The notes: generated by a model not told the origin, from the letters alone. DNA of 64,000 nt from Patiria miniata (GCF_015706575.1 NW_024037076.1:9272777-9336776); one strand, 5' to 3'; shown: positions 24,105-35,446, counted from the stretch's first letter. Translations and numbers: made by a program.

Positions 24105-24800
24105 GTCAACTGCTTCCGAAGTGCCACCTGAGCACTCATGACCACTTACTTACGGAACTACATTATTATGATTTGATCTATTGATTTCCATGCTTTCTAT
24201 TGTAGTATACAAGGTTTAAAGAACATGAACTAACCGTAACCCTAAATTCGAATTAGTCTTTGTATAAGTCGTTTATACCTTCTCGGCTCTTTTACTTTGA
24301 CGAAAACCCAACTGCAATTGGATCGATATTTTGTTTCTGAAGAAAAGGTGATACTACTGATAAACTGTTTCCATAATTTACGAAACGCACTTCGCTTTGA
24401 AGTCATTTGGTATTATTTAACTGGCATATGTACTGTATGTTTACATTACAGTTATTTGAATACGGGGGGATATGAGGTTTGAAATGGTATAAAATCGATT
24501 GTAAAAGAGTTATGTGATAATTGTACACAACACTAAAAAAAAACTGTAATTATTTTGATCCTTACGAGCCGCGCATCGATATAAACAAATAGCAAACAAA
24601 CAACTATCAGTCTTGAAACACAAATACGTTCGGGATTTTCCGACATGTCCAAAGTTCACAACTAAAAATGTAAACAGTGATCCACCTGACCCAGGTCAGT
24701 CATTTATCATTAGCAATTGTTGAGATTTGAAAGGTTTATGCTAATTAAGTATCATGTTTGGTCGTGTACCTGATAAATGCAAACACGATTGACCTTTGAT
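24105..24800. repeat. Dispersed repeat, copy 3 (diverged)
   Basis: Landmarks gtcaactgcttccgaag, tgccacctgagcac and ttgatccttacgagccgcgcatcgat follow the same order as in the 1 and 2 kb copies. Lies just 5' of the caspase start exon. Confidence 0.6.
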
Positions 24801-24849
24801 GACTCAACCAGTTTGATGTTGGATGACGTTTCGCCTGTACGTGTATGTT

Positions 24850-26190
24850 TTATTACAAGCTCGACATCACGAGGTGAAATGTACATGTGTGTACTGTTCA
24901 TGTTTTTTTTTAACACTGCCGACTATGCAAAACTGTCTAAGCACAACAAATGAACAAACCAACTCGGATATATTTGAGCGTTTAAATCTCCATTTTAAAT
25001 CAGGAAAAGAACACTGCCTGACCGTAAAAGTCATCTCATGCTTCCATTTGTATTTCCTATTTCTGACGGGCGCTTAAAAACTACACTATTTATAAAACAT
25101 ATCTTAACACCAGTTGTATCACTATACGAATAAAAACGAATACATCATCACAAATTAAACCATGACAGATATTGTGGAACTCTCGAATGCGCCTTATGCC
25201 ATTATAATTTTAATATTAATTCACCGTACAGCATGGCTGCAAGAAAAGGCTGCACAAAGACACAGAAACATAAGCGTCCGTCCAAAGGACAAGTTCAAAG
25301 TGAATGAGGCCGTATGTATACTGTTTACTCCCACTTTAACACTGTGTCGGCTTGGTTACCCGCCAGCAGTGACGAACAGTTTGTTGCCACGCCTTCAAAT
25401 ACCATGCCAGACGACTTCCCACTCGTGCTGTGTTGATTGAAGATTTAGAATATTAAATGTATTGTAATTTAACTGCACTGCAACATATTTCGCATCCATC
25501 ACTTACTCAAACGATCGGAATGTCTCTTTCATTTTGATGCAGATATTTTGAGACAGATACGTTTTCAATCTAGTTTTCAAAGTGTTCAGAGTTTGGGAAT
25601 CACGTAGTGACGATACATTATATATGCCACTTTTCTTTTGTTGTGTACTCTATTTCATGTTTTATTAATACCAGTATTTACTATAATAATTGGTTTGTTA
25701 TAGTCTTTGTCTTTTTCGGATTTCTAAAAATTAAACTGCTGCTGTACTTCAAAGAATCTGTTTTGTTTTAATTATTTACGAGTCACCATTATTAAAAAAA
25801 TGTGTTGGTATTCAAGAAAATTGACAATGTGTTCATTTTTTCCCATTTCCTGCTCTCTGCTTTGGTCAGTTGAGGGAGACGAATACACTACCTAAGCCCT
25901 ACTTTACGTGGCACCATGCATATGCACCATCAGGATCAACATCGACCGCCTGATATCTTCTATACCTGAACAATATTCACAAAAGAGATTAGAGATCATG
26001 TGTGTGTTGTTTGTGATTCAGTGTTTGATTCAAAGGCTCAGACCGTGTGGTACTGTGGTAATGAAATCTGATGTCAAAATTGATCGGCCCATTAACATTG
26101 AACATTTGAAGCGTCTAATTGACATTATTTAAGCCGGTCAGACTGACGCCACTATTTTGACCATTGACTAACGTTAGTAAACTTAATTTT
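24850..26190. other. No gene supported
   Basis: Short plus-strand frames at 25162-25440 and 25908-26132 lack recognisable domains or splice context. AT-rich otherwise. Confidence 0.35.
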
Positions 26191-27152
26191 TTCACTGTTA
26201 TTTCGGTTGTGTACTGTTTTTTGGTTTGGGGCCTAAGAATGCCCCGGGCAGGTCGACTTACCAAATCGCCGAACTACAGTGTTGTGGGGTCTCGAGCCCC
26301 CCTGCCCGTAACCGGGATAAAAACCAACACTTAAAAAGACGAATATAACCTAGAAACGAAAAGTCACCGAACGACGAAAATGTCACAAATAGACGAAAGA
26401 GATAAAAACACACAATAGCTTAAAAAGCACACACAGTCAAAAAGGTAAAAAGACTAGAATCAAAACAACACTAAGGCTAAAAATCTTGCAAAACTTGATC
26501 ATAAAAACTTTAAAACCATGCTTTCTAAAAACAGAGAAACAAGAAAATTTCACATTTGTGCCTTGGCTGTATTCCTACTGCCTGTAGCACAAAATATTTG
26601 CAATAAAAGGTGGCATAAAACTGCTGCTGATATTTTGTTTCTCTAAATTGAAGTCCCGCTGCTACAGAGAAGAAAAGTCCGTCGCGTCCCCTCCAAACCG
26701 GTTATGCTAGCCATCACCGCACCTGCCCGCCCCGACGAACAGGCATCACAATTGCAACACCCGCCCGCCGGCACGGAACAGGCCCAATGGCGCGACTCGC
26801 CCGCCAGTAAGGAAAAAACCTGACGAACCTTGAACAAAGAAAAAGCAAAGCAAAAGCAGACAAAGAGGCGGATGAAGAATAAGCAAAACAACGGCAATAA
26901 ACAAAATAAAGGATACTGAGTCCGTCTCCCAAACCGAAGTATGGGGATACGCCTGTCCCGCTGCGGTAGATCCTAAAGGGTTCCTCGCAGCGTCAGTGAT
27001 GTCTCGATCTTTCCAGGGGACAGGCGCCTTTAGTCCCTAACCTGAAAAAGAGAAAAAAGGGGAACTAAAATTTACCCTGACAAACTCAGTATCAACCTAC
27101 ACTAACTTAAAAATACTGAGGGGAATTGGTAATAAAAGCCGTTGCGGGAAAG

Positions 27153-30100
27153 CTAGAACTTTGTGAAAACGCGGTTATCTCTGACAGAGACAATTGAACC
27201 GCCAATTTGCCAGAGAGAAAGAAATTTCTTTCTCTCCAGCCGCAAGAAATCCGCCTCAATGCGCCTTGAAAGAAAAGACTGAGAGGAACGTAAAACTGTG
27301 AGGGAATCGACAAAGTTCCCGTCGAATAAGACTTGACAGCGGGACTTCCAAATCTGCCACTTTAATACAGAAATAACAAGCCAAATGAACTTGTCGTTCT
27401 TATTTGAGGGATTAAGGCCCTCAGCGAAAAAAACCACTGCTGGGGAGATGGCGAACGTAGGACCGCAAACACGCACTCCCACGTACGTGGCCCAATCCCA
27501 CAGCAGGGCAACAAAAGAACAATCCCACAACAGGTGCTGCAGCGACTCATTGTTATTACAATTAGGTCGGGGGCATTTGCCTCTGCCAATGCCCCACGAT
27601 GAAAGCCGCTGAGCCGTCTTTACTGCGCCCCAGACAATGCGCCAATTTAAATCTCGCAGGAAGTGGTCTAGATGTCTGTTTACTATGAATGGGTACTGCA
27701 AAGCAGTGTAATATACATCTGTGCGTGGGAGCGCCACAGTGACCTGTTTAAGAAACAAGTTATAAATGTTATTTACAGTGACGGTGTTCCAGTTGATTGT
27801 CCAAACATTAGGAAGAGCAAGAATCAGTTTACAGAAAGTGACATGGATACGGGGAGCCGTCGCAGAGTGAGGACGGCTATTAGAAAAAAGACCAGTCGGA
27901 AGGAAGTTACGAAGAGAAAAGGAACACCAAAAAAGAGCTAAAAAACTCCAAGGCGGAGCTACTGGACTGCAAAGGGAGCTGAAACCCTTAATGAAAAGGG
28001 CATCAGCTTTAAATCTGATGTTGGTAACGCCTAGTCCACCGCTGTCAACAGACTGACAAACAGTAGACCGGCGTACTAGTTCCGTCTTACCAGACCAGAG
28101 AAAGGAGAAAATTATCTTGTTGATCCTCTTTTCAACGGTGACTGGCAGCGGATAAACAGGAGCTATATACAAAAGGTAGGAAAAGAGAACTGTATTAATA
28201 ACTAACACTTTGCCAATCAATGATAAAAAGCGTTTACTCCAACTTTTCACAGAAGACTGAAGTTTAGGAAGGCGATCCTCCCAGTTCTTGACCGCCATGT
28301 CTCCATTACCGACCCAGAAGCCATTAATTTTAATGGGTTCTCTGGTCCATGAAATGGGGTAGAGATTGCTAAGTTGTTCTCTCCATTCACCTAATATTAG
28401 ACCTTTAGACTTTGATACATTAAGGCGAGAACCACTAGCTCCTTGAAACATGCTGATGATATTAAATAGTCTGTGAAGAGAAGGAACATTTCGAACGATA
28501 CAAGTTGTATCGTCCGCATATTGCAGTATTTTACACTGCATGTTGTTGCTTCCTGGAATAAAAATTCCCTGAATTCCCTTGTCGTTGCGGACAGCCGCAG
28601 CAAAGGGCTCTATAAAAATGACATAGAGAAGAGGTGACAGGGGGCATCCCTGTCTAACACCTTTCTGTAAGGAAAACGGATTAGAAAGGAAACCGTTAGC
28701 AAGAACTTGGCTAAAAATATCTGTATATAAGATTTTGAGCCACTTAATGAAGTTGGGCCCAAAACCAAATTTGTACAGTACTTTGTGGAGAAATGACCAA
28801 TTCACTCGATCAAACGCTTTCTGCTGATCCAGCGAGATGAGCAGAGTGTTTAAATTTCTCTCCTCTGCATAAAACACGAGGTCCCGCAGAAGTCGGGCGT
28901 TATCCTGTATGGATCTCCCTTTGACTCCGCAGGTCTGAAAAGGACTAATAATTGTGGTTAAAACAGAAGAAAGACGGTTACAGAGCGTTTTGGCAAGAAT
29001 TTTATAATCTACATTCAATAATGAAATCGGCCTTTTGTTTTGAGGCAAAGAAGGGTCGCCGGGCTTATCCAACAAGGTGATAATGCCGGTCCTCTGTGAA
29101 TTGGCTAAAATATGAAGATCAAAAGAAGTGTTAAAAACACTTAGTAGATCAGGACAAATAAGATCCCAAAAGGTGGAATAAAATTCCTTCGGTAACCCAT
29201 CGCTACCAGGGCTTTTGCCGTTTAGCATGCCCCTTAAAGCTTCATCAAGTTCGTTGGTAGCGAGAGGAACCTCCAGATTAATAATGTTCTCTTCTGTAAG
29301 AGTGCTCGAAATCTGATCTAAAAAGAAAGATTGAAAGCTATCAACAGTATCGTCTGCTGAAAAAAGAGATGCATAAAAATCTTTATAAATATTAACAATT
29401 TCTTCAGGTGAAGATGAAGCAGACCCGTCAGGGCGCTTAACTGTGGGGATGGAAGAAGCTTTCTTATGGTTAAAATCAGTGCGAAAAAAATTGCTAGATG
29501 GGTGCTCTCCTTCATTTAAATGAAAAATGCGAGATCGCACCCTCGCTCCTTCAGCTAGAAAATTGTCTAACTCAGAAAGTTGAAGCTTAATCTGGTTATA
29601 CTTTGCAAGAATGTTTTTATCATTGTTCCCTTGGTTAAGAAGGGCGGTAACCCGTTCCAAGGAAGCAAGAAGACGAACTTTCTCTTTCTTTCTATTATTT
29701 GAAAGACGGCAAGAATGTGCTATAATCAGTTTTTTGCTGCGAAGCTTCACTTCTTCCCACCAATCTAATTCGTTTTCAAAACCTTCTTTAAGAGTTCTCC
29801 ACCCTGTATATGCTCTCTTAAAAGCTGTTTGAAAAAGGGGATCAGTTAAAGTAAAAGTGTTACATTTCCAGTACCCCTTTCCTCTTTCTGGAAGAGGAGA
29901 AGGATTAATATTTAAAACAACTCCATCATGATCTGAGAAATAGACAGGCAGATGTGAAATAGAGGAAAAATTTAAGATATTGGAAATGTAGAATCGGTCA
30001 AGCCGACTGCAAATATTATTTGAAACATTTCTCCAGGTAAAATATCTATCTTGAGGATAGGTAGTCCTCCAGGGATCTATGAGGGAAAATTCGTCACACA

Positions 30101-30635
30101 CGGAACGAAGTTCCTGGTGACCTATGTCGCATGTAACAGAGGAATTACCTATTCTGTCAAGGGTAGAATTAAAAACACAATTGAAATCTCCAGCTAAAAT
30201 GAATGGGCAGTTACCTGAAAGGTACTGCGAAAGATTATTAAAAAAGTTCTTTTTATGAAGGGGGTCGTTTGGTGCATAAACTGAAATGAGTTTTATGCGT
30301 CCACCCGATTCTTCTAAAAAACAACTCACGATTCTCCCCTGAGAATCAAAATTAACGCCGGACAAATTAAAAGAAGCACGTGGATTAGAAATAATAACAG
30401 TACCGCAAGAAGAGGATGTGCCATAGCTGACAAAGATATCCCCTTTCCACTCCGATTTCCAAAGTTGGAGATCAGAGGGGCATGTAATGTGGCACTCCTG
30501 TAAAAAACAAATATCGTAATTAAGACAAAGATTAAAAATTTGCTGACGTTTATTAAAATCACGCATTCCATTAACATTTAAAGTTAAAATGGAGATCATT
30601 GTGCTAAAAAGGATAAAAACCTGGAGAAAGTTCAT
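27153..30635 (-). CDS. Tx1-type ORF2: endonuclease and reverse transcriptase
   Basis: 1160 residues, uninterrupted. An APE-type endonuclease fills the first about 240 residues (LTLNVNG, LQECH, VYAPN, GDFN, SDHD). RT motifs follow, including FDRVNW, a VRQGCPLSP block and YADD at residues 706-709. Near residue 1015 there is a CCHC-type zinc motif (CPRPNC...HLLWDC), as in Tx1/L1 ORF2. The enzyme nicks target DNA and primes reverse transcription of the element RNA. The start at 30635 is 20 bases past the ORF1 stop; a second Met 12 codons in lies just before the conserved endonuclease start. Confidence 0.92.
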   Translation of the reverse strand: MNFLQVFILFSTMISILTLNVNGMRDFNKRQQIFNLCLNYDICFLQECHITCPSDLQLWKSEWKGDIFVSYGTSSSCGTVIISNPRASFNLSGVNFDSQGRIVSCFLEESGGRIKLISVYAPNDPLHKKNFFNNLSQYLSGNCPFILAGDFNCVFNSTLDRIGNSSVTCDIGHQELRSVCDEFSLIDPWRTTYPQDRYFTWRNVSNNICSRLDRFYISNILNFSSISHLPVYFSDHDGVVLNINPSPLPERGKGYWKCNTFTLTDPLFQTAFKRAYTGWRTLKEGFENELDWWEEVKLRSKKLIIAHSCRLSNNRKKEKVRLLASLERVTALLNQGNNDKNILAKYNQIKLQLSELDNFLAEGARVRSRIFHLNEGEHPSSNFFRTDFNHKKASSIPTVKRPDGSASSSPEEIVNIYKDFYASLFSADDTVDSFQSFFLDQISSTLTEENIINLEVPLATNELDEALRGMLNGKSPGSDGLPKEFYSTFWDLICPDLLSVFNTSFDLHILANSQRTGIITLLDKPGDPSLPQNKRPISLLNVDYKILAKTLCNRLSSVLTTIISPFQTCGVKGRSIQDNARLLRDLVFYAEERNLNTLLISLDQQKAFDRVNWSFLHKVLYKFGFGPNFIKWLKILYTDIFSQVLANGFLSNPFSLQKGVRQGCPLSPLLYVIFIEPFAAAVRNDKGIQGIFIPGSNNMQCKILQYADDTTCIVRNVPSLHRLFNIISMFQGASGSRLNVSKSKGLILGEWREQLSNLYPISWTREPIKINGFWVGNGDMAVKNWEDRLPKLQSSVKSWSKRFLSLIGKVLVINTVLFSYLLYIAPVYPLPVTVEKRINKIIFSFLWSGKTELVRRSTVCQSVDSGGLGVTNIRFKADALFIKGFSSLCSPVAPPWSFLALFWCSFSLRNFLPTGLFSNSRPHSATAPRIHVTFCKLILALPNVWTINWNTVTVNNIYNLFLKQVTVALPRTDVYYTALQYPFIVNRHLDHFLRDLNWRIVWGAVKTAQRLSSWGIGRGKCPRPNCNNNESLQHLLWDCSFVALLWDWATYVGVRVCGPTFAISPAVVFFAEGLNPSNKNDKFIWLVISVLKWQIWKSRCQVLFDGNFVDSLTVLRSSQSFLSRRIEADFLRLERKKFLSLWQIGGSIVSVRDNRVFTKF

Positions 30636-30655
30636 TGAAATTCAAAGAGGATTAT

Positions 30656-32209
30656 TTACAGGTATTTTTTGAAGAAATCTGCCTTCTTCCGCAAGGCTTT
30701 GTCAGGGTGTTGCCTAGCAATGTGCCGGGTCCACCTGGTGGGGAGACACGCCGAGTGTGGACACCAGGGGCACTTCACCTGAGTGAGTGAAGAGTCATTG
30801 TGCACACTCGACGTGTGTCTAGAAAGCCCAGACCACGTCTGGCATGTAAAAAGGCATTTTGGTGCCCTGCATCTTGCAGGCTCGCTGAGTCCTGGGAGTT
30901 TCAGCCTGGTAAGATGATTTAAAACTTTTCCTATTTTCATAGGGTTAACCCCCGACGCCTCATCGTTGTCCGTCGAGTCCTGCTCCTGCTCGGACTCAGA
31001 TGAAGCGTCAGAGGACGAGGAAGAGGAAGAACTACCTGCGTTAGAGGCGGAGGAACTACCAGTTTTAGCCTGCTCCTTTGGAGGGGTGGAGTCCATAGAT
31101 GAAACGCTCTCTAGATCGGAACCAAAAACTTCAGTTGTTGTTGGAGTGGCCCTTTTACTAGAAGGGGCCTCTTGAGGTGATCTTGCCCGTTTAGTTGGAC
31201 GCTTCTTTTTCCGGGCTAACCTAAACCCATCATCCCGCTCTGGGGCCTGCACATTTCTACAGTCCTCCCTGTCGCAGACTAGGGAGGGAGGGCCATTCAT
31301 GCCCTTACAGAGGGCACACTCCAACACTCTAAAGGGAGAATCACATGATATAGTGGATTTGCATGAGAAACAACAAATACTTGGATGAAACGGGCCAGAT
31401 GGCCGCTTACATTTCGAACAAGGAGTTATGGGTAATTCCTTGTCCGGTTCTGAGGGTTCTGATCTAGGGGATTCTCTGGCTGGTCTCTCCTCCGCTGCTG
31501 GTGGTGCTGCTGCAGAGGGAGTGGAGGATGATGTGCTCCAGGCACGGTCTGGTTGCACTTTGTTTGCAAAGGACTTGGGGCAGGCTCGAAAGCCATGCCC
31601 CTCCTCCCCGCAGATGGTACACACTGTGCTATTGGGACACTCGTTGGCGATGTGTCCAACCTGCAAACATTTAAAACACTTGATGTTATTACATTCCTTT
31701 GCAAAGTGGCCCTCTTGGCCACACCGGGCACAAGTGCGGATCTGGCCTGGATAGGAGATCCAGGCGTTCCTGTCTCCTATGCGGATAACAGTAGGGATGG
31801 GCTTGTTGATCCGCATCCTATACTGTCTAGTCCCGTTAAAAACGGTTGGGTTGTCCCCATATGTAGTGAAACGGCCGGCAATCACCTGGCCGTACCTACC
31901 CAGAATGTTTCGAACTATACTGTCGTGCATAGACAAACTAACATAATGAACTGTTACTATCATAACATCGTTGAACTTCGTGACAGTGCATTTATCTAGA
32001 GTAGTTACTTTGGGGTAAAACTCTTTACACAAAACCGAGGACTTATACACTATCTCAAATTTGTTACCTGGCAATGGCTGGATAGCTGCCAGGTGATCCT
32101 TTGCTACAACACCAATATCGTGGAGCTTAGTAAACAGCGACTTGGGGGCCGTCTGCTCTTCAAATTGAACCTCCATAGCTCTGTCTCTATGCATGGCACT
32201 AACGGCCAT
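30656..32209 (-). CDS. Tx1-type ORF1, CCHC and C2H2 zinc-finger protein
   Basis: 517 residues. The N-terminal about 155 residues form an RRM-like region typical of Tx1/L1 ORF1. Three CCHC knuckles follow at residues 160-173, 178-191 and 197-210. A Pro/Ser/Glu-rich stretch and a Cys-rich segment (about 260-315) lead into a Ser/Asp-rich low-complexity region. The C-terminus carries two classical C2H2 fingers: residues 447-470 (C-x4-C-x12-H-x4-H) and 480-501 (C-x2-C-x12-H-x4-H). ORF1 proteins bind element RNA as nucleic-acid chaperones; the C2H2 pair could bind target DNA, which is inference. Confidence 0.85.
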   Translation of the reverse strand: MAVSAMHRDRAMEVQFEEQTAPKSLFTKLHDIGVVAKDHLAAIQPLPGNKFEIVYKSSVLCKEFYPKVTTLDKCTVTKFNDVMIVTVHYVSLSMHDSIVRNILGRYGQVIAGRFTTYGDNPTVFNGTRQYRMRINKPIPTVIRIGDRNAWISYPGQIRTCARCGQEGHFAKECNNIKCFKCLQVGHIANECPNSTVCTICGEEGHGFRACPKSFANKVQPDRAWSTSSSTPSAAAPPAAEERPARESPRSEPSEPDKELPITPCSKCKRPSGPFHPSICCFSCKSTISCDSPFRVLECALCKGMNGPPSLVCDREDCRNVQAPERDDGFRLARKKKRPTKRARSPQEAPSSKRATPTTTEVFGSDLESVSSMDSTPPKEQAKTGSSSASNAGSSSSSSSSDASSESEQEQDSTDNDEASGVNPMKIGKVLNHLTRLKLPGLSEPARCRAPKCLFTCQTWSGLSRHTSSVHNDSSLTQVKCPWCPHSACLPTRWTRHIARQHPDKALRKKADFFKKYL

Positions 32210-33116
32210 TATACTCTCTGCTAAGAAAACACTTGTAGAAGAAAATTATAGAGCAAGAAGAATATTGTCAGTCACAACTGCTGACTGACAGTAAATAAAA
32301 TTCAAACTACTTGAACGGCCAACTAGAAATATATGTACAAAATGGAGAAGAACGAAGCTATCTGCTTCTTCTACTTCCCCCGGGAAGAGCTACTTGCTAA
32401 AAGGATCAAAGGGAAAACCCAGGAAGAGCAAACTTCTAAACCTGGGGCTAAACAAGAAGAAAAAACACACTGTACCCCTAAGCTACCTGCTTAGAAGGGC
32501 TATATGAAAAAACAAAAATGGCGTTCTCCTTGAACAATAATACCTAACAGCACACGGACTTTTACGTGTGCTGAGTAGGGGAAAAGAACAAAAAGGCTAC
32601 TTCACGGGACAGTGCACCTGCACACACCCCGTGCAAAAAGGATAGGGCCGTACAACTGCTACGGCCCCAACAAAAAGGACGAGAACAAAGGACCACTGGG
32701 CTGTGGCAACCAGTGCACACAGCCCACTACAAAAATGGAATAAAAACCCTGAAAATATTGCTTAAAAATACCCCAATAAAATAGAAAAAGAGACCAGCTA
32801 GGTCTACAATACTAATGTAAACTTACGGTAAGGGCAAAGAACGCTAGGAAAATCTCTAAAAGCAGTAAAAGGCGAAATTCTCGCAGCTCGTAGAGACACA
32901 CGTCCGGCAGTATATATTTCGGTTGTGTACTATAAGAACCTAGCAAACCAGTTGTGTAAAAAAATGAACAAGTTGAGTAATATTATACACAACGGTTTAT
33001 ACAACAGGTTGCTAGGTTCATATAGTACACAACCGTTTGATTTTTACACAACCGAAATAACAGTATTCAACATCTACAAAAATTACATTTGCAACCATGT
33101 ACTGACCTAACTTCAA

Positions 33117-33430
33117 CCGTGAAATCCGAACGTTGGAACGACGGTCAGATAGACGTCAATTTTGACCTCACACAGACGTTATAATTTGGTCATTTTTCGA
33201 CGTCTTAATAACTTCAACCTGGACGTCCTGTCGACGTCCATTTAACCAGACAAATCATGATCAGACTGACGTCATAATTTGACTATATACGGACGTTAGA
33301 TTTCGGTCAAGTTTTCGACGTCTAAAAAACTTACACTTACAACCACGACGGCAACCAAAAAACAACGTCGGAGTTGGTCAGAATCTGACGTCTGATAGAC
33401 GTTATATCGACCAAAAATGCCTGCTGGGTT
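33117..33430. repeat. GACGT-dense segment
   Basis: More than a dozen gacgt/acgtc words (for example tggacgtcctgtcgacgtcc at about 33222) in 300 bases between the palindromic MITE and a minisatellite. Probably another DNA-element remnant. Confidence 0.5.
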
Positions 33431-33589
33431 AACGATACAAAACAGTCAACTCCACCCACCCGCTAGTTGTTATAATAGTTATAAATATATTATTGGTGAA
33501 AACGGTAGTCCCCAGTCCGCAAGCAACCGTCGGACCACCGGTGGCTGGGGGAGCGGCTTGTCGGCATCGGCCCGCCGACCCAAACCATC

Positions 33590-33800
33590 AGTGGCCTGCC
33601 ACTTCAAAACCGCCAGCGGACCAGCGGCATACCGCCGGCGGTCTACCGCTCGAGCAGAGGCAGTCAGCGGCATACCACCAATGGTCTGCCGCTCAAAAAC
33701 CGCCAGCGGACCAGCAGCGGAAATCAGCAGCATATACCACCAGTGGCCTGCCGCTCCAAAACCGCCAGCGGACCACCAGCGGCAATCAGCAGCAGTTCCA
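33590..33800. repeat. GC-rich minisatellite
   Basis: About three copies of a roughly 65-base unit containing caaaaccgccagcggaccag and cagtggcctgccgctc. Frames across it are open only because of its periodicity and are not taken as genes. Confidence 0.75.
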
Positions 33801-35070
33801 GTATGATATTTCAACATTGTAACTGGGACTTTTTCTCATATTTTGAGGCTTAAGTCGTATTTAAGGAAACTGTAAACAATTTGCCTGAGGTCAAGGGTAG
33901 ACATAGGGTAGACATCCATTCTAACTATGATACGGACCCAATAAATATACTAAATCACCCCAGTACAATTCCACTCACCAACTCAACTAGCTCTATGTGT
34001 TTCCTGCGACGCTGGTCGCCGTTAGCGCAGCTTGACACTTGTTCTCGGCCTGAGATCGGCGAAACTCTTACTCGTAAACACCCTGGCAAATACTCTAGCG
34101 AAAACTATGGCGCAGGCTCTGGCGTCGAACTCTCGCGTTAGACTGACACAAGCAATGCAGTAAGCGCCCAGACCTAGGGCAATGCAAGCTGGTGATTGGC
34201 CCACGCGCGGCATGCATTATTCATGTGCATTGCCAATAGCCTAGACTCCATTACAAGTCTGTATATACATGTACCCCAACCTCGACCCCAGGGTGTCGAG
34301 CAGTACGCGCTCATCACTACCTGCTCTCTCACCCTGATATTGGATCATTTGCATGTGCAAGATTTTTGAACACGTATGCAAATGAGGAATAGTCTGGTGC
34401 CTGCATGTGCGTTACATTATCGTTCGTTTTTGTATGCGGTGTCTGGGGTAAAAACAGAGTCAATTCGTCACAGCGCGAGCACAGCGTGAGTTACGAAAAC
34501 GCGATTTATTTAATTTAACTGTTACGACCTTATCGAGACAACATGAAGAATCACATTTCATATTAATATAAACAAATTGGAAAAGGAAAGGAATGTTTTT
34601 GAGAAGGCGTGGACGAATGATCGTAAAAACACGTACGGCACGTTGTGAATAACAACACCAAGTACACGATAAAAATCCATTACTAGCCAATTGCGATATC
34701 GAATCAGGATACAGGAAGAAAGTTTACTATCCAGGGTTTACTATTGGAAACACGGTCGGAAATAAAGTAAGCACTGGTGACGAGGTTGTATGTACCCAGT
34801 TTCGCCACAATATTATTGAGGGCGCCCTATATGCTATCCAAGTAAGCCAAATGAATATGCAAACCACAAGAGGGCGCTAGTCAGCACAATCAATACAGCT
34901 AGCTACTACTTTGTGACACACAGTCAACAGTTTTAAAACATTTTATATTGTAAACTTCATGCAATTCAGCCTTCGGGCTGCCAATTGAATGTAAATAAAC
35001 CAATAATTACTATAATAAGTTATATGTTTCACCACTTTGAATCTTTCAAAAGTCACATTTTTTGGATTTT
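33801..35070. other. No gene seen; one CTCF-like site
   Basis: Mixed sequence upstream of the BEL element without supported coding. ccacaagagggcgctag at 34864-34880 fits the conserved CTCF core. Confidence 0.4.
34864..34880 (+). promoter_or_regulatory. CTCF-like binding motif
   Basis: ccacaagagggcgctag agrees with the CCA-x-x-AG-A/G-GGGCGC core recognised by CTCF in bilaterians. Weaker agagggcgct words occur at about 9923 and 63552. Function is inferred from motif only. Confidence 0.35.
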
Positions 35071-35075
35071 AGTCC

Positions 35076-35446
35076 TGTTAATGTCAAAAATGTTTGTCAG
35101 CGGGCGTTGTAGCGTTACAAATAATTGTTCGAATTCATATTACTAGTTTCTTCATTGATTTTTTTACATGTTTGTAAAATAAACAACGTTCATTGAAGTG
35201 TGCTACAAATGCCAACAAAGTCGTAAGTCAATTAAAATACTCTTTATTGATTCGTTCATTTTCAAACTGCATGGATATTCATGACCAAAATATGATGTAT
35301 ATTGTAGCTTAATAATTGGAACCTATCGTAATGGTTGTATTGTTTTTCATATTTATTGTTACAGATTAAACGAAGTTATCACCAGTCGTGTGATGTCGGT
35401 GACCAAATTATTTATAGCACAGCCGCCGCCGTCGGTATCTTCTACA
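35076..35446 (+). repeat. 5' LTR of the BEL/Pao element
   Basis: 371 bases beginning TGTTAATGTC and ending TTCTACA. It matches the 3' LTR over its length apart from a GC-rich 40-base stretch and a 630-base insertion present only in the 3' copy. An ACTCTTTATTG/AATAAA-like patch is visible, but the U3/R/U5 limits cannot be set. Confidence 0.85.

Larger units (their letters stand above)
26200..32931 (-). mobile_element. Tx1-type non-LTR retrotransposon, apparently complete
   Basis: About 6.7 kb on the minus strand, with 5' end at 32915 and 3' end at 26216. It is flanked by the identical 16-mer atttcggttgtgtact at 26200-26215 and 32916-32931, read as the target-site duplication. It has a 5' UTR of about 700 bases, two open ORFs separated by 20 bases, and a 3' UTR of about 940 bases ending in a short A-run. 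ORF1 and ORF2 have the features of the Tx1 branch of the L1 group (three CCHC knuckles; APE endonuclease plus RT with C-terminal zinc motif). No frame breaks were seen, so it may be young or still active. It sits inside the inverted repeat of a small palindromic element. Confidence 0.88.
26193..33067. mobile_element. Small palindromic element split by the Tx1 insertion
   Basis: Left end at 26193-26215 (cactgttatttcggttgtgt). The remainder lies at 32932-33067, beyond the Tx1 element, and ends ttacacaaccgaaataacag, the inverse of the left end. The inner part pairs too (actataagaacctagcaa against ttgctaggttcatatagt). Without the Tx1 insert it would be a palindromic MITE of about 160 bases. No coding content. 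Confidence 0.7.

Noticed and set aside
31428..31999. Plus-strand frames opposite Tx1 ORF1
   Set aside because: Shadow of the minus-strand ORF1, which has clear domains.
33417..33822. Overlapping open frames on both strands
   Set aside because: Produced by the GC-rich minisatellite; frames are open because the unit lacks stops.
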